A DNA stretch of 64,000 nucleotides from Bugulina stolonifera (Eukaryota > Bryozoa > Gymnolaemata > Cheilostomatida > Bugulidae): positions 2,699,001-2,763,000 of the forward strand of contig OW285196.1 in the NCBI GenBank assembly GCA_935421135.1, written 5' to 3'. The translations under genes were made by a program, and so were the position numbers. Below, piece after piece: positions 12,180 through 25,700 of the stretch (its first letter is position 1; each line of letters opens with the position of its first letter). The notes under the pieces were generated by a model. That model was not told where the DNA came from and made no database searches. It saw only the letters and a list, made by a program, of their open reading frames with translations.

Positions 12180-13779
12180 GTGATGATGATGGCGATGAGA
12201 AAACAAGCATCCATCTATCCCGTTTATCTATTTCTATTTCTACCCCTCCGAGCGATGATGTCGTCGGCTAACCTCCTCGCGAAGTCCACGGTTTGAAGCG
12301 CGGAAGAGCCACCGCCTTCACTTTCCCTCGCCACTCGTCACGGGGACGGGTGATTTCCCTAGGGGAGGGTCCGGGGAAAATGAGGGTTAAGACGCGAGTC
12401 TTTCATCGAAGGTCCGGGGGCGCTCGAACGGAGGAGCGCGCGAGTGCGGTGTCACCCCAACCAGTTCAGTCTCAACAGTCCGCGGCGAAGAAATCATCCG
12501 GAAGCACCACCACCACTCGGTAAGTTTCTTATAGTAGTATAGTCAGCGTCGTAAACTCTGCACGGGCACTCCGCACGGATGTAGCCTATCATTACTCTAA
12601 CCCGTATTTTCCTTCGCTTCACCCTACTCCAGCCGACGGTCCGCCCGCGAGGGTCGCGACGAGTCGTTGGGGCGGGAGAGCGGGGGAGGGGCGGGGGATG
12701 GGCGGGGGGACGGCGGCGTGGGGCCACGGCTGGACTCGCGAACGAGAACCGCCGCGAGGCGGAGGGCGAGGCGGAGGGGTTTGGGGTGGGGAGGGGTGGG
12801 GAGGGGCGGGGACGGGTGGAGGGAGGACGGGTGGGGTTCGCGGGGCGGGGGGCGCGCGCGCGTACGCGCGCGCCCCCTCGCCCGAGCCGTGGGACCGGGC
12901 GAGGGGTTTGCTCTTTAGACTGGGTTCTACGGAACAGCCGATGAGGTTTTTGAAACCCCACCCGCGATCGGGGGGTAGGTTCTAGGGCTTTGCACATAGA
13001 GTGAGGTTTAGGGAAAGGGAGGGGGCGAGAGGACGGGTGGGGTGGTCGTCCGCCCGGGGAGTTTTTGGATCTAGGGCTAATAAGACGCGGAAAAGACCGG
13101 GTGTCTGTGCAGATCTGCACTGACTATACTACTACTATGCTACTGTATTGTCATGGCTACATATGCAGTGTAACTTGTAGGATTGAGATTGACCAATCAG
13201 ATGCTGATACAGACAAGCAGACCAGATGTACCAAGGAAGTTAATAGTTGTCATCTCAGACGGGTGGTCTACCATGGGTCCCGAACCATTCGCAGAACAGC
13301 AGGCTATTAGAGCAAGGGTGGGTGCCATCATGCCAGTAGTTTACAATAAAAGCATATATCTAAAATTCTGGATACCTATGAATGATTGGAATTGCGTGTA
13401 TAAGACACCATCAGTACATACTGTAAGCAATGTAAAAGTTCATACTTGCTGTTTTCAAAAGTTTTAACTGAAAAAATAAAATTATTGGCCAACTTGGCCA
13501 ATGGCCAACTTTATATTTTTGGTAAGTTATTGGCTGCGATTTAAGCATGAAAGCCTCGGAAGGATAAAGAGCTGTCCCTCGACCACTTCTACTATTTATA
13601 TAATGTACTAATATTACAGTTTCCTAAATCGTACTTCATGGTGGTAGCCATTGGAGCCGCTAACGACTACCTAACAGAGTTATCCAAACTCGCTACCACA
13701 GATTCCAGAGGAGACAAGATGCTGTTTGCCCTCAAAGATTTCAAAAACTTTGCTCATGTTGCATACTACTTCCATAAAG
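2322..13779 (+). CDS. exons 1-5: signal peptide and von Willebrand factor A domain
   Basis: Exon 1 encodes a Leu-rich signal peptide. Exons 2-5 encode a vWA domain at about residues 40-225. The MIDAS metal-binding start DESGSVG lies in exon 2. [13 protein letters not shown] strand follows in exon 3, LIVVISDG in exon 4, and the late strand [13 protein letters not shown] in exon 5. The domain is split by the huge intron 3 (3587-13180), which hosts the Polinton. The exon 4 donor is GTGGGT at 13318; reading through instead would break the domain. vWA domains bind protein ligands through the metal site, so a matrix or cell-surface adhesion role is expected. Confidence 0.85.
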
Positions 13780-16700
13780 GTCTGTAAAGACTGCAGTTCT
13801 CTCCTATTCCACTGACTATGTCACATCACCTCCTCCATTATATAATAAGATTGCTGTGAATATTGTCAAAGTGTTTCTCTATTAGTCTACATGTAATATG
13901 TAGAAGCAATGTGCATGCATGTGCATGGTAATGAACGACATTTTCTAGTGTTCAGCAAATCATTTGGTGCTGAGAATAACAACAGCTGAGGATTTCTTAC
14001 TTGCTAGGGAGTAAACAAAAGCTGCATAATTATCTGTCAGTCTTACTCATACCTTTAGCCATGGAATGCAGTCATATCATTGGTTGTAGGTGAGCAGGGA
14101 AGTCAGCTGATGACTGTAAGCTCCTCCTACTGTAAGAATCCATCTTGTGACGGTTCCTCAAAGTCTTTCTGCGCATGTGACTCTCTCGGTAGAGGGGACT
14201 ATCAATGTGCGTGTGAGGGTGGCCACTACGCCACCACAAACAAGGCTGCAAACCTGGACCAGTGCCAAGGTAAATAATGTAAACTCGATTTCACTATCAA
14301 GCCAGTTGAATATTTTTTTAAAACTGTCAAATATGCTATCTGTTCCCATATGAACATGACAGTTTAAAACTTTCTTCAAGAACGAAAGACAAAATTAGTT
14401 TTATATAGCCAGATAAGGACCCATTTCTATGCTACAGCACTCTACACACGTATCCACTCCACACGCATATACATGACTTGTGTTTATGTTTTAGCTTGTC
14501 CAATTGGAAGCTACAGTGAGAAAAGATCTACCAGAAGAACCTGCAAAAAATGCGAGTAAGTTTCATCCACAAATATCACTTGCATATGTTACTATCACCT
14601 GTATATGTTACTATCACCTGTATATGTTACTATCACCTGTATATGTTACTATCACCTGTATATGTTACTATCACCTGTATATGTTACTATCACCTGTATA
14701 TGTTACTATCACCTGTATATGTTACTATCACCTGTATATGTTACTATCACCTGTATATGTTACTATCACCTGTATATGTTACTATCACCTGTATATGTTA
14801 CTATCACCTGTATATGTTACTATCACCTGTATATGTTACTATCACCTGTATATGTTACTATCACCTGTATATGTTACTATCACCTGTATTAATGTATCTT
14901 ACTATCTTAACCACAAGCTATCGGTATATGTGCTGCTTATTACCTACACTATAAAATTATTAATACTATTACTTCTAGACAAATATTGTAGACATCAAAC
15001 AGTCATTACTACAACATACAAGTAGTATAAGGAATCCATAACTTATATTATTAAAATCGATAGCATTTTTCTTTACTTATACATGTATCACAATATTCAA
15101 TAGAAATTAATACAAATGCTGCTCAGTGACTATAATACAGGCTTCACCAAGTCATATAATAAAAATACTGATGGTATAAAAAGTCATGTATGTTACACAT
15201 ATAGGTATATATATTACAATCTTGTATCAGAGCAGCTGTGAAATTTGTTTGACCTATTTTAGTGACCCAGAAAAAGAGACGACCTACAGGGCTGGCTCTG
15301 TTAGTAGTGCTGAGTGTGTCTGCAAGGCTGGCTATGTCAATCTGAGAGACTCTAAACTCAAATCACCACCATGTAAAGGTACAATATCCCAATGTTTACT
15401 GTATATTCTGTCATTATTTGCGTTGGCAAATCCCATGGCTCTACATGTACTGCAGATGGAGAATGATAACACTACTGCGGCGTTCTATGTTATTAATTTT
15501 TGCAAGTATGGAAAAAAACCTGCGAGAAACAGTCATTTGAAACTAGATGCTTCACAACCGAGAAAGAATTCCCATGCATCACAATTTGGGCTTACAATAA
15601 GTAATTCATAATACAATGCATTCTGGTATTAGATTACTTTGTGTAGAGTGCTGAAGCCATTAGACAGGTTTAGACTATTACATGTATAGCATTTGGCAAG
15701 CTTGGTGATGCCTAACTGTGGTATGAGACTCCACAGCTACATTGTATATTGGTGCGAGTACACACCACTACTAGTTCATAGTAGGTAATGTTATAGGCTC
15801 TCTGAACGTCACAATCTGCTGGTATTTATTCCAGACGTCTCATGCCCTCCTCTCCAAACCCAGCAGATGGACAAACTGAATGTGGGATTTATTGGTTCTG
15901 CTTGCCAGAGCACTAGAGGATCCAGATGTAGCTTCCAGTGTAACTACGGACATGGTGTGTCTAAACAGGACTCACTGACCACAGAGTGTCAGATAGACGG
16001 ACAATGGAGCCATGCTATCCCACAATGCCTCCGTAGGTCAAGTTTAGACTGCTTAAAAAGCAGTGACATAAATAATAAATTACGATTACATAAATTCTCT
16101 CCTTCGAAATAATTAATTCTAGGAGAAGTAACAAAAGGCATATTTAGGTATCGTGCATGTCGTTCATATGAAACTCTCAAAGCGATGTGGGCGCTCAAGT
16201 CTTAGTAATGTCTGTCATCAAGGGGCGTCCACTGTGTAACAATAGACATTATTACCAGGCAGTCCAGGCACGCCTAGCTTACCGTGATAGTGCAGCGTAA
16301 CGCTGAATCTAATGCGCATGTAAATTCCTTCTTTGTTTGTGAGATGTCAACTACATGTAAGTAGTAACAATAAAAATTTTTATTAACATTGGTATAATTG
16401 TTGGTATTCTATAACATGGTCATAAACTATATGACATATAAATTATATAACTTATGGATGCCTCAGGGAAATTTTATATTTGCTGGTTTGCAGCTATCAA
16501 CTGTCCTCAACTAACTGCTGCTTCCAACTCTGCCGGATGGAAGTGCGTAGCTAAACCAGGTTTAAAGATCAACCAGCATGGTGCGGAGTGTGAGACAAGC
16601 TGTAACTCTGGATACAAACCTAGACAAGGAACATCTGTATACAGAATCTGTAGAGCCGATGGTAGATGGTCTGGAAATAATCCAATCTGTGAAGGTATAA

Positions 16701-19700
16701 ACCATATTTCATGTCTTGTCGACGTGGGTTGCTCAGATTAAGCCGAAAGGGCTATTGACCTGGAATTTTGCTTGGTTAAAAGAAACCATCACTAACTCAT
16801 CGGCGTAAAAACAAGGATTTTGCTCTTTGCCCCGGCTGGTGTGTTTAAAATCCTGTGACAGATGTAGGCCAGAAAATGCTTGAACAAGGTAGTCTGTGCC
16901 TATATTTAAATTTTAGGTCACACAGATAGGGATACATGGATAATAGTGTAATGGGACGATGCATCTCCCTTGTCATTAGTTTATTTTGGGAGCCAAAGAT
17001 GTATAATATTATGACTCTTTTTACATGCAAACTACTAGAATACAGCAAATGTAAACTTGCTTGTTGTTTTATACTGTGTATCATTCACGCACATATCAAG
17101 GGAGAAGACAATTCCAATTGTCATGAATATCCTACAATCCTGTTTCCTGTTGATAGTCATACCCCTGGCTCTATGATATTTCATATGATGTTATGTTCAG
17201 CTAAGAGCTGCTCAGAGCTGCCAGAGGTTGAGAATGGCATCTACTCTCTACCAGAATGTAGTAATCCCTCTGGTGTTAGAAGGTTTGGGATCCAGTGCAA
17301 GGTGCTCTGTAACAAGGGTTTCAGACTTGGTGGAGGAAAGGAAATCAAGTACACCTGTGGTAAGGAAGGAAACTGGGACAACCTAAACACCCAACCAGAA
17401 TGCATAGGTGAGATGAAGACATGTAGTCGAGTAACATAACATGTAACTACATCATTTCCTGTGTGTACATACATGTATGTGCAGGAAATCTTTTGCTAAC
17501 GCATAAAATGCTGCATACGTCTATCCATATAATAACGTGTTTCTATTTATTACATTCGACTTACATATTGTACATGTAATGCACAGAAATTCGTTCAATT
17601 GAAAATATGCAGTGCTGTGCAAAAAATTAGTTAAACTTTCAGATGCAATTTGTATAAACAATATCCTTAATTGAGGGCTCCAGTCTACCTAAGTATAGAG
17701 CTGCAGTGAAATTATGGTTTAGCTACTGCAGGACTATTTAGAATTCCGGCGTCGGCGCTTAAATTGCAGTTTCTCTCCACAAAATTCTAGTTTAAGACAC
17801 TAAAAGATACTAATTAGGGTATCTGTGTACATTATTATATCATTCTAAATGTTACATTCCATGTGCAATATTGATGTTACAATGTATGTATCGTAATGTT
17901 TACTTCAGATATCCAAGCACCTGCAGTCACCAACTGTCCGGCACACAAAACTCTACACAATGATGAAGGAGTAGGGTTTGCTCGGCACATCTTGGAAGTA
18001 CCAAAGGCTTCCGACAATTCTAAACAGGAAGTCAGCATGTCGGTAAGGAGAGAATCATGGAACTATATACTATTTCAGTCTGACTATTATGCAAAAACAA
18101 GGTATTATCTGGTGGGGCTATGACATGCGTTTCAAGGTAACATTGAGGTCAATCTACTGTATATCACGTATCGGACAATATCAAAGTTATATACCTGAAT
18201 TTTTATCTGTAGCTACTGCGATCAATGGCTGGATTATTTACATTAGCATATTAAATAATTCATGTACATTGTACATGTACATACATGTACTTTATTTATT
18301 ACACAAGGTATAATTATAGGCTTATACAAATGCTACAAGGGAATATACTATACAGTGTATATGCATCTACATCATATACTACTGTGTTATGGATGCAGTG
18401 CCGTGCTACTACTGTGTTATGGCTGCAGTGCTGTGCTATTACTGTACTACTTCACCACTTTACTGTAAATAGCAGTTCTATAATAATCATCTAGTTAGTC
18501 GTTACGAGCACATGGTTTACATACAAATCCAAATTGAAGGCGTCGTATCTGTAAAGTCATCTAACTGTATGATTCTAATATAAACAGATAAAATGGGGAA
18601 AATATTCTGTATTTTTTATAAAGCATACAATTGTGTTTCGTTAACATAGTTGAGCTCAAAGCAGCATTGAGTTACATTAGCTGGGTAAATGTGGGCAAGA
18701 GAAGACGACTCTGCTTTTTGTGGCACAATAATGCAACAAACCTGAATAAGAGAGGCTGCCTTTAATAGTGTGACGTCTTTAAAACAATAGGTAGTACTAG
18801 TCGGCAGGATATTTCCCAGAAAATAATGATTATTACTGCCAAGATAATGGTTTGTCATGCAATATTTAGTAAGAGAATTGGCTCCTATTAAGATACAGTG
18901 TAGCTAAGATATACTATGCCATTTAGACTTTGCATAAGTATGTCTACCTGCTTTAATCTACATGTAAATGTTACTTGCAACTTCCAATTTAATAATGTTG
19001 AAATACTTGACCCTGCCTTTGTATCTCAGGTGAGAGTAGTGATGCCCGATGACATCATAGACAACTTTGACTTGAAGCAAGAACTCAGGTTTCCAATCGG
19101 AACGTCTAGAGTCAAGTTCACAATGTCTGACGGAGCAGGAAATGAGGCAGTCTGTGAATATGACGTGGATGTGAAAGGTCAGTGGAATACCAATCCTTGC
19201 TGTCCAATGTTTACAGTAATTCTTTCATTGGACCAAAACTCCAAAATGTTCAAAGCAAATTGTCAAAAACTTTGAATTCAAGTTGTAATAATGCGTGATG
19301 GCCATAAGCAGAATGAATTTAAAAAACTAATTTGTATTTTTGTTAAACTCTATTAAAAAGTGAACTAAGCACATGTGCATGTAAAATGTACATGGATCAG
19401 CCAAGACAAAGTTAACAGATTGTTTGCATCTACATGACTTGTATTCTGATCGGAAAAAAGTCGTAATAATTTATCTCAACTCTTTCAGCTAAGGTACCAT
19501 TTCCCTGGGAGAGCTGTTTTTAAAATAAGTATAATTCACAAATTGCCTATTTTACTCTCACAGATGTAGAACCACCGAAGGTTCTGTCCTGTAATGGACC
19601 AATCACCAAGGACTCATACATATTTACTCAGGACAGCCAGGCATTTGTCACATGGGAGGAGCCTAAGTTTTCGGACAATAGCGAGGGCAAGGTAGGATAA

Positions 19701-22700
19701 GCTATTGCTAATAAAACTAGCGCTGACAGAATCCTAGTTGAGGACAGCACATGTGCATTTACATGTACCTCTGAATATATGTAATGGGTTTGTCTTCTGT
19801 TATTTTCAGATCAAAGTGTTCAAGACAGGAAGACCTGGTGATTTTGGACTTTCCACACACTCCATTAGCTACATCGCAACAGATGAGTCTGGAAACAGAG
19901 CAGAGTGTTCCTTCGAGTTCACTGTGATTGGTTAGCGTTTTTCTACTTGTAATTAGTTCCGGTATTTAAACATTCAATGTACTAATTTCATACAGCCGAT
20001 GCTAACCAGATATGATTGGTTTAATTTTATAGGTCATCCGTGTCCGCCTCTACATGTGCCGTACAATGGTGCATTGGTGTGTGACAAGATGGAGTTTGGC
20101 ACAGTCTGTACACCTCAATGTGAGGCTGGTCTCTCTCCTTTCTACCCTGACCACATCAGACCAGCTAAGGAGTACTTTTGTACCTTGCAGGGAGAGTGGA
20201 GACCAAGTCATGCATATGTACCGGACTGCACTCGTAAGTTTGTCACTAAAACGTCTGTTTGACTCATTGAACTACATGTATGTATTAAAAGTAGAATCTC
20301 TCACTAAGAATAGAAATCTCTATATATATTAGATAGATGTAGACACAATCACGTAGAATGACTCTAACATCGTGGGCTGCGCTAATTTTACTGAATCATA
20401 GATTTTAATATGAATATTGTATTATTAAAACAATCTTGCTAGTAGCACAGGCACATAGAACATGGTATTGATAAAATAAAGGAAATGCTACTAGTAGATG
20501 CATTTGCTCGGACATACAGCTAATTCTAAAAGCTGCTATGTATGTGTCGGGCCTTATAAGTTGCTATCTTGCATGCTCACAACATGCTCACGATAAATTC
20601 ATCAAATATCTACCCGCACATACAATGTAATATCTGTGATGTAAACATCTGTCTGTAGTTAGAGAGAGCTGGGAGGATGACATCCTACTAACATACGAGG
20701 GTGAGTGTGATGATGAAAATACCAGACAGCAGATCAAACAGTCGGCTTTCACAAAGCTACAGAATTCTCTTGTTGGAAAGTTCTTCATTGAGTCAAGTGG
20801 ACTGACCTATGACAACCTGCACGTACAGTGTGGTACTAAGGTGAGGAAACACACCATATGCACACATGCATGTATATGTACATGTACATGTGTACACCTA
20901 CATGTACATCTATACATGTGTTGCATGTGTTACATGTGTTACATACTGTATACTGATATTGCACATTAAATAAAGTTATATAATATATAGAATATTCAGA
21001 GTGGAAGGAAGGCTACTTTGTAAAGATGTCCCATAATCCATTTCCACGAGGAAAGCAATCAAATTAAAACAAAATTTTATGTTTTCAGCTGAATAAGCCA
21101 ATATACATTTAGTTTCTAATTTATTGAGAGCTTATGCCTGTTGTTATTAGTTGATGACTTTGCCCCAAAAGCCAAAAGCAATTGAAATTATAAAGAATGT
21201 TAAATATGTGCCCAGCGGTGCCAGCTCAAAATGCACACTATTCATGCTTGTAAAAGTTTTACTTGTTCTCCACTGCACTTGCACATGTACATGTAGCTCA
21301 CATGAGTGTATATGAAATTATAGTTATGTACCATCATACAGACTAAGTATTTTATTGTAGAATGAAAGCATAGTTAAAGGAGGGGGGAGGCGTAGGAGAA
21401 GCATAGCAGAGAGTAAGTAACTAGTAAGAGACTAAGTATTTTATTGTAGAATGAAAGCATAGTTAAAGGAGGGGGAAGGCGTAGGAGAAGCATAGCAGAG
21501 AGTAAGTAACTGTCAACATTAAAACGTCAACGTGTATGTGTACATATGCGAAACGTTACTTTATGCATATAATAATATAGGCTGTCTTTTATTGCATAAT
21601 TTATATACATATACATGTACCTGTAAGATAGTTGACACTAACCCTACTCTACTAGATATGCCTCCAAATGAGGTGCTCACCTACTGAAGTTTAAGAATAT
21701 TGTAAAAAAGTATTTTTTAAAATAATTACACCATTCGCTGATCGGAGTATAAGTGATGTGGAATCAATGATACTGAGTTTAGCTTCCATAAATGAATGTC
21801 CCTGATGTGCCAGTAGCTGCATCATCTGTACCACATTTTCAACATACTCCTTTAGATAAAGGATTGGTAGCTTGTTATCAACATAAGATATTTGGTAACG
21901 CTCCTGCAAAGCTGCATATTCATGAGTAGTGACTACTGATCGTACAGGATTTACAATGTATGTAAACTAGTTTTTGGTGATTCGAAATTCATTATATCTA
22001 CATGTACATGTACATGTTGTATACCACAACTACAATTACTACAATGTACTATAATTATAAGATGAAAATTTTGCTGATTAGAAAAGCTTTACTGCCATTT
22101 TAGGACCACCCAATGCCTGATTTGGACAGATACAGTATTTTAATTTCACCGACGTGTAAGTTTTGTAAATTGACAGGTGACACTCTGGACATGCTAGCAA
22201 AGGTTGAGGACTTGCCTAAAGAACATTCTAGAGCCAAGAGAGAGCTGACTGCGGTAAGATAAATGTATTACATCATAAAAAGAGCTATTCTCCCTACAAT
22301 GCACGTTCTACAACATGTACATGGGTCAGCATGGTTTTTAATAGCTAGTGTATAGCACATATTGTCCAAAGACAGCAGTTCTCTCTGTATCTACAGGCAC
22401 AGCTGGAAGCGCTAAGAAAGGCATTGGGAGGCAACATTAAGGTGGAAACAGCCCCTTGCCCAGCTGGATCTGAACAGAGAATTGACAGAGGAAGGAAGAC
22501 ATGTTGTAAGTATATTTGCCTCACATACATGTACATGTATATATATGATTATATTAATATCACCAGTTGGTTAAATGAAAACACGTAAAGACTAGTACAG
22601 TTAGGTTAGGTAGTCGTATACAGTCAAAACCACGAATGTTTAATTGCTGTTTTGTCCTGTTCAGACACACATATACATGTACACATGGGTAATAATCAAT

Positions 22701-25700
22701 TTATATACATGTACATGTGTATATTATATATATGATATTATTAGCAATGTATGAACATATTCTTTGTATCAGTACTCTTTGGCTATGTGACTATGATGCA
22801 AAATCTAAGATATGACGGAGAGATTATTACTCCCTCAAAAAATTGACACATGAATAAGAATATTCTACATGTGCACGGAATGACATGAAAGTCATAAATA
22901 AAATTTTAATATGCATGTACAATCATGTGCATGTAATACTACATGTATGTAGAATGTTGATATTTTAATATGCTGTACCTATACCTTGTACTTGTGTGTA
23001 TTATACTGATTAGACAAGTGCCCACCGGGAACTTTCTGGCGAGGTGCAACCAGGAAATGCATCAAATGTCCAGTGGGCAGTTACTCCGTAAAGGATGCAA
23101 CTATTGACAAGTGTACACCATGTGCTCCTGGAAGTAGCACCGCAGCCGAAGGCTCTGGAAACAAAACTCAGTGTATCGGTCAGTGTTTCATCAGCTAAGA
23201 AAGTCTAGTAACTGGTCAGTAGCTGGTCAGTAGGTATGTCCAGTAGATGGTCAATAGGTATGTCCAGTAGATGGTCAGTGGGTATGCCCAGTAGGTGGTC
23301 AGTGGGTATGTCCAGTAGATGGTCAGTGGGTATGTCCAGTAGATGGTCGCTAAGTGCATGTACACTGTACATGTAGGAACATTGGTATGTATGCACATCA
23401 GCCTGTATGTCCATTAGCACATTGTACATGTACGTATGTCCAATATCTGTCTGCCATGCTTTCTACTCAATCGCAAAATTTAGAGTAGCCACTGACATTG
23501 CCAAAGCTCAAAAATCTTTCAAATAACGAATCTGCCTTGCTCATGTTGGAGATGCTTTGCCCCAAGTCTAATATACATGCACATGTGCAGTACTTACACT
23601 GTATATACATGTACATGTGCAGTACTTACACTGTATATACATGTACATGTGTACTTACACTGTATATACATGTACATGTGTACTTACACTGTATATACAT
23701 GTACATGTGCAGTACTTACACTGTATATACATGTACATGTGTACTTACACTGTATATACATGTACATGTGTACTTACACTGTATATACATGTACATGTGT
23801 ACTTACACTGTATATACATGTACATGTGCAGTACTTACACTGTATATACATGTACATGTGTACTTACACTGTATATACATGTACATGTGTACTTACACTG
23901 TATATACATGTACATGTGCAGTACTTACACTGTATATACATGTACATGTGTACTTACACTGTATATACATGTACATGTGTACTTACACTGTATATACATG
24001 TACATGTGTACTTACACTGTATATACATGTACATGTGTACTTACACTGTATATACATGTACATGTGCAGTACTTACACTGTATATACATGTACATGTGCA
24101 GTACTTACACTGTATATACATGTACATGTGCAGTACTTACACTGTATATACATGTACATGTGCAGTACTTACACTGTATATACCTATTGACGTTGTGCTA
24201 CAGAGCAATGTCCACCCGGTCACTACTCCTCCAATGGACTGATGAGTCCAGTCAACTGTAGGACTTGCCCTATTGGCACATACGCAGATAAATCTGGCAC
24301 AAAAACCTGTCTCAAGTGCCCGTCTAGAACTACAACAAGTGATCCTGGAGCTAAGGCTAAATCTTACTGTCAAGGTAACTGTAGAACTCCAACTACAAGA
24401 TTAGTGGTAGAGTTACCATCTTGGTGTGGGTATATTAGTACATTATTCGATTGCTACTTCAATCAAAAACTTGGGCACCAGCATGAGCTGGCGTCTTGTA
24501 GAGGAGTGGTCATACTATCATGAACAAAGTGTGTCAAATTTCCCACCAATATGTTAGCAATGAAAGTTTGCTTAGGCATTGTCTCATTGGAAAAAACATA
24601 AAGTTATCTTCTCTCTACTTTTCTCATCTTAGAGGGGGAGCAACTGCTAATGCAATGTAGTTATAGCAAAACCTACACGTAGCTAATTCTCACTGTCTAA
24701 TGCCAATGTGTTTATATAATATGCAAAAATAAATAATTATTGTGCTGGGGGGAAGAAACTACAAAACAAACTTAGAACAAGTTTTAACTATTTCAGCTCA
24801 ATGTCAACCTGGTTTTTATTCTCACAATGGCGTGGCACCGTGCAAGAAGTGTGGTCTGAACACATACCAGTCACGCGTAGGTCAAAGTTCATGTACCAAA
24901 TGTCAGCTGGGAAAGACAACTCTTGCTCAAGGTTCGACCAGACTTTCTCAATGCTTGGGTAAGTATTTCTGATTGATGTCTAGTTAATTTTTGAGCTTTA
25001 CTTTGTAGTCAAACTACAGCACATTGCTCCAATTAATCAAAAAGTTGTTTTGTCTGCTTCATTTCATAATAAGAGTTGCATAATTTTATTCACAATTGTA
25101 TATAAGAATAACTGGAACAAAACGCATAGAGCCAATGTTGGCAACCGCACTGGACCTGGTCAACATGCTGGGTTAATGTTGGCAACCGCACTGGACCTGG
25201 TCAACATGCTGAGCCAATGTTGGCAGCAGCACTGGACCTAGTCAACATGCTGGTTCAATCTTGTGGAGAAAACTACAAGAATGTCAATCTTTTATTCATT
25301 GAGAAAAGATCATTGCTCTAGTCATTGTGTCCTATTGCACAGTGTGTAGACATCATGTTTGCTGTTGTAGTGATCAATGAATGCGCCTCCAACCCATGCA
25401 GAAATGGTGGCCGCTGTACAGATGGAAACAACAAGTTTATCTGTAGCTGTGCTCCTGGCTGGACAGGAGACAGATGTGAGACAAATATTGATGACTGTGC
25501 CTCCAAGCCCTGCTGGAGCGACGCTGCTTGTATAGACCTTGTGAATGAGTAGGTAGTAGGATGTGTTTTCCCCAATCCGATAAAGAGTAATAGTAACACT
25601 TTTTAGTAATTTATGTCGTATACTGTTCACTTACTGGTTTAACTTTCTATTAGTAAGTCCAGGTATGTCAGTTATGTGTTGAATCTCAACAACTCAGCAT

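Larger units (their letters stand above)
3777..13133. mobile_element. Polinton/Maverick-type DNA transposon, 9357 bp, internally deleted
   Basis: Terminal inverted repeats of 544 bp run 3777-4320 and 12590-13133. The ends are 5'-AG...CT-3' (AGTAGTATAGTCAGTG), and a perfect 6-bp target duplication ACTATG stands at 3771-3776 and 13134-13139. 6-bp duplications, AG termini, long TIRs and a family-B polymerase are Polinton hallmarks. Inside are a spliced minus-strand gene (6094-4774), a giant inverted repeat array (6237-7100), DNA polymerase B (7433-11613) and a small basic ORF. I find no retroviral-type integrase, packaging ATPase, cysteine protease or capsid gene, all typical of 15-20 kb Polintons. 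The TIRs are nearly identical, so insertion looks recent. It sits in intron 3 of the SVEP1-like gene. Confidence 0.85.

Noticed and set aside
11931..12296. Poly-Met, poly-His and poly-Ile ORFs
   Set aside because: Pure translation of the (GAT)n microsatellite.
14504..15025. Repetitive ORFs and a CRISPR-like look of the 19-bp array
   Set aside because: Direct tandem copies without unique spacers, inside a eukaryotic intron; it is a satellite, not a CRISPR array or gene.
23498..24261. Three overlapping ORFs of more than 200 codons rich in Tyr, Cys and Thr
   Set aside because: 29/32-bp satellite reading the same words in all frames. The genuine coding exon begins only at 24204.
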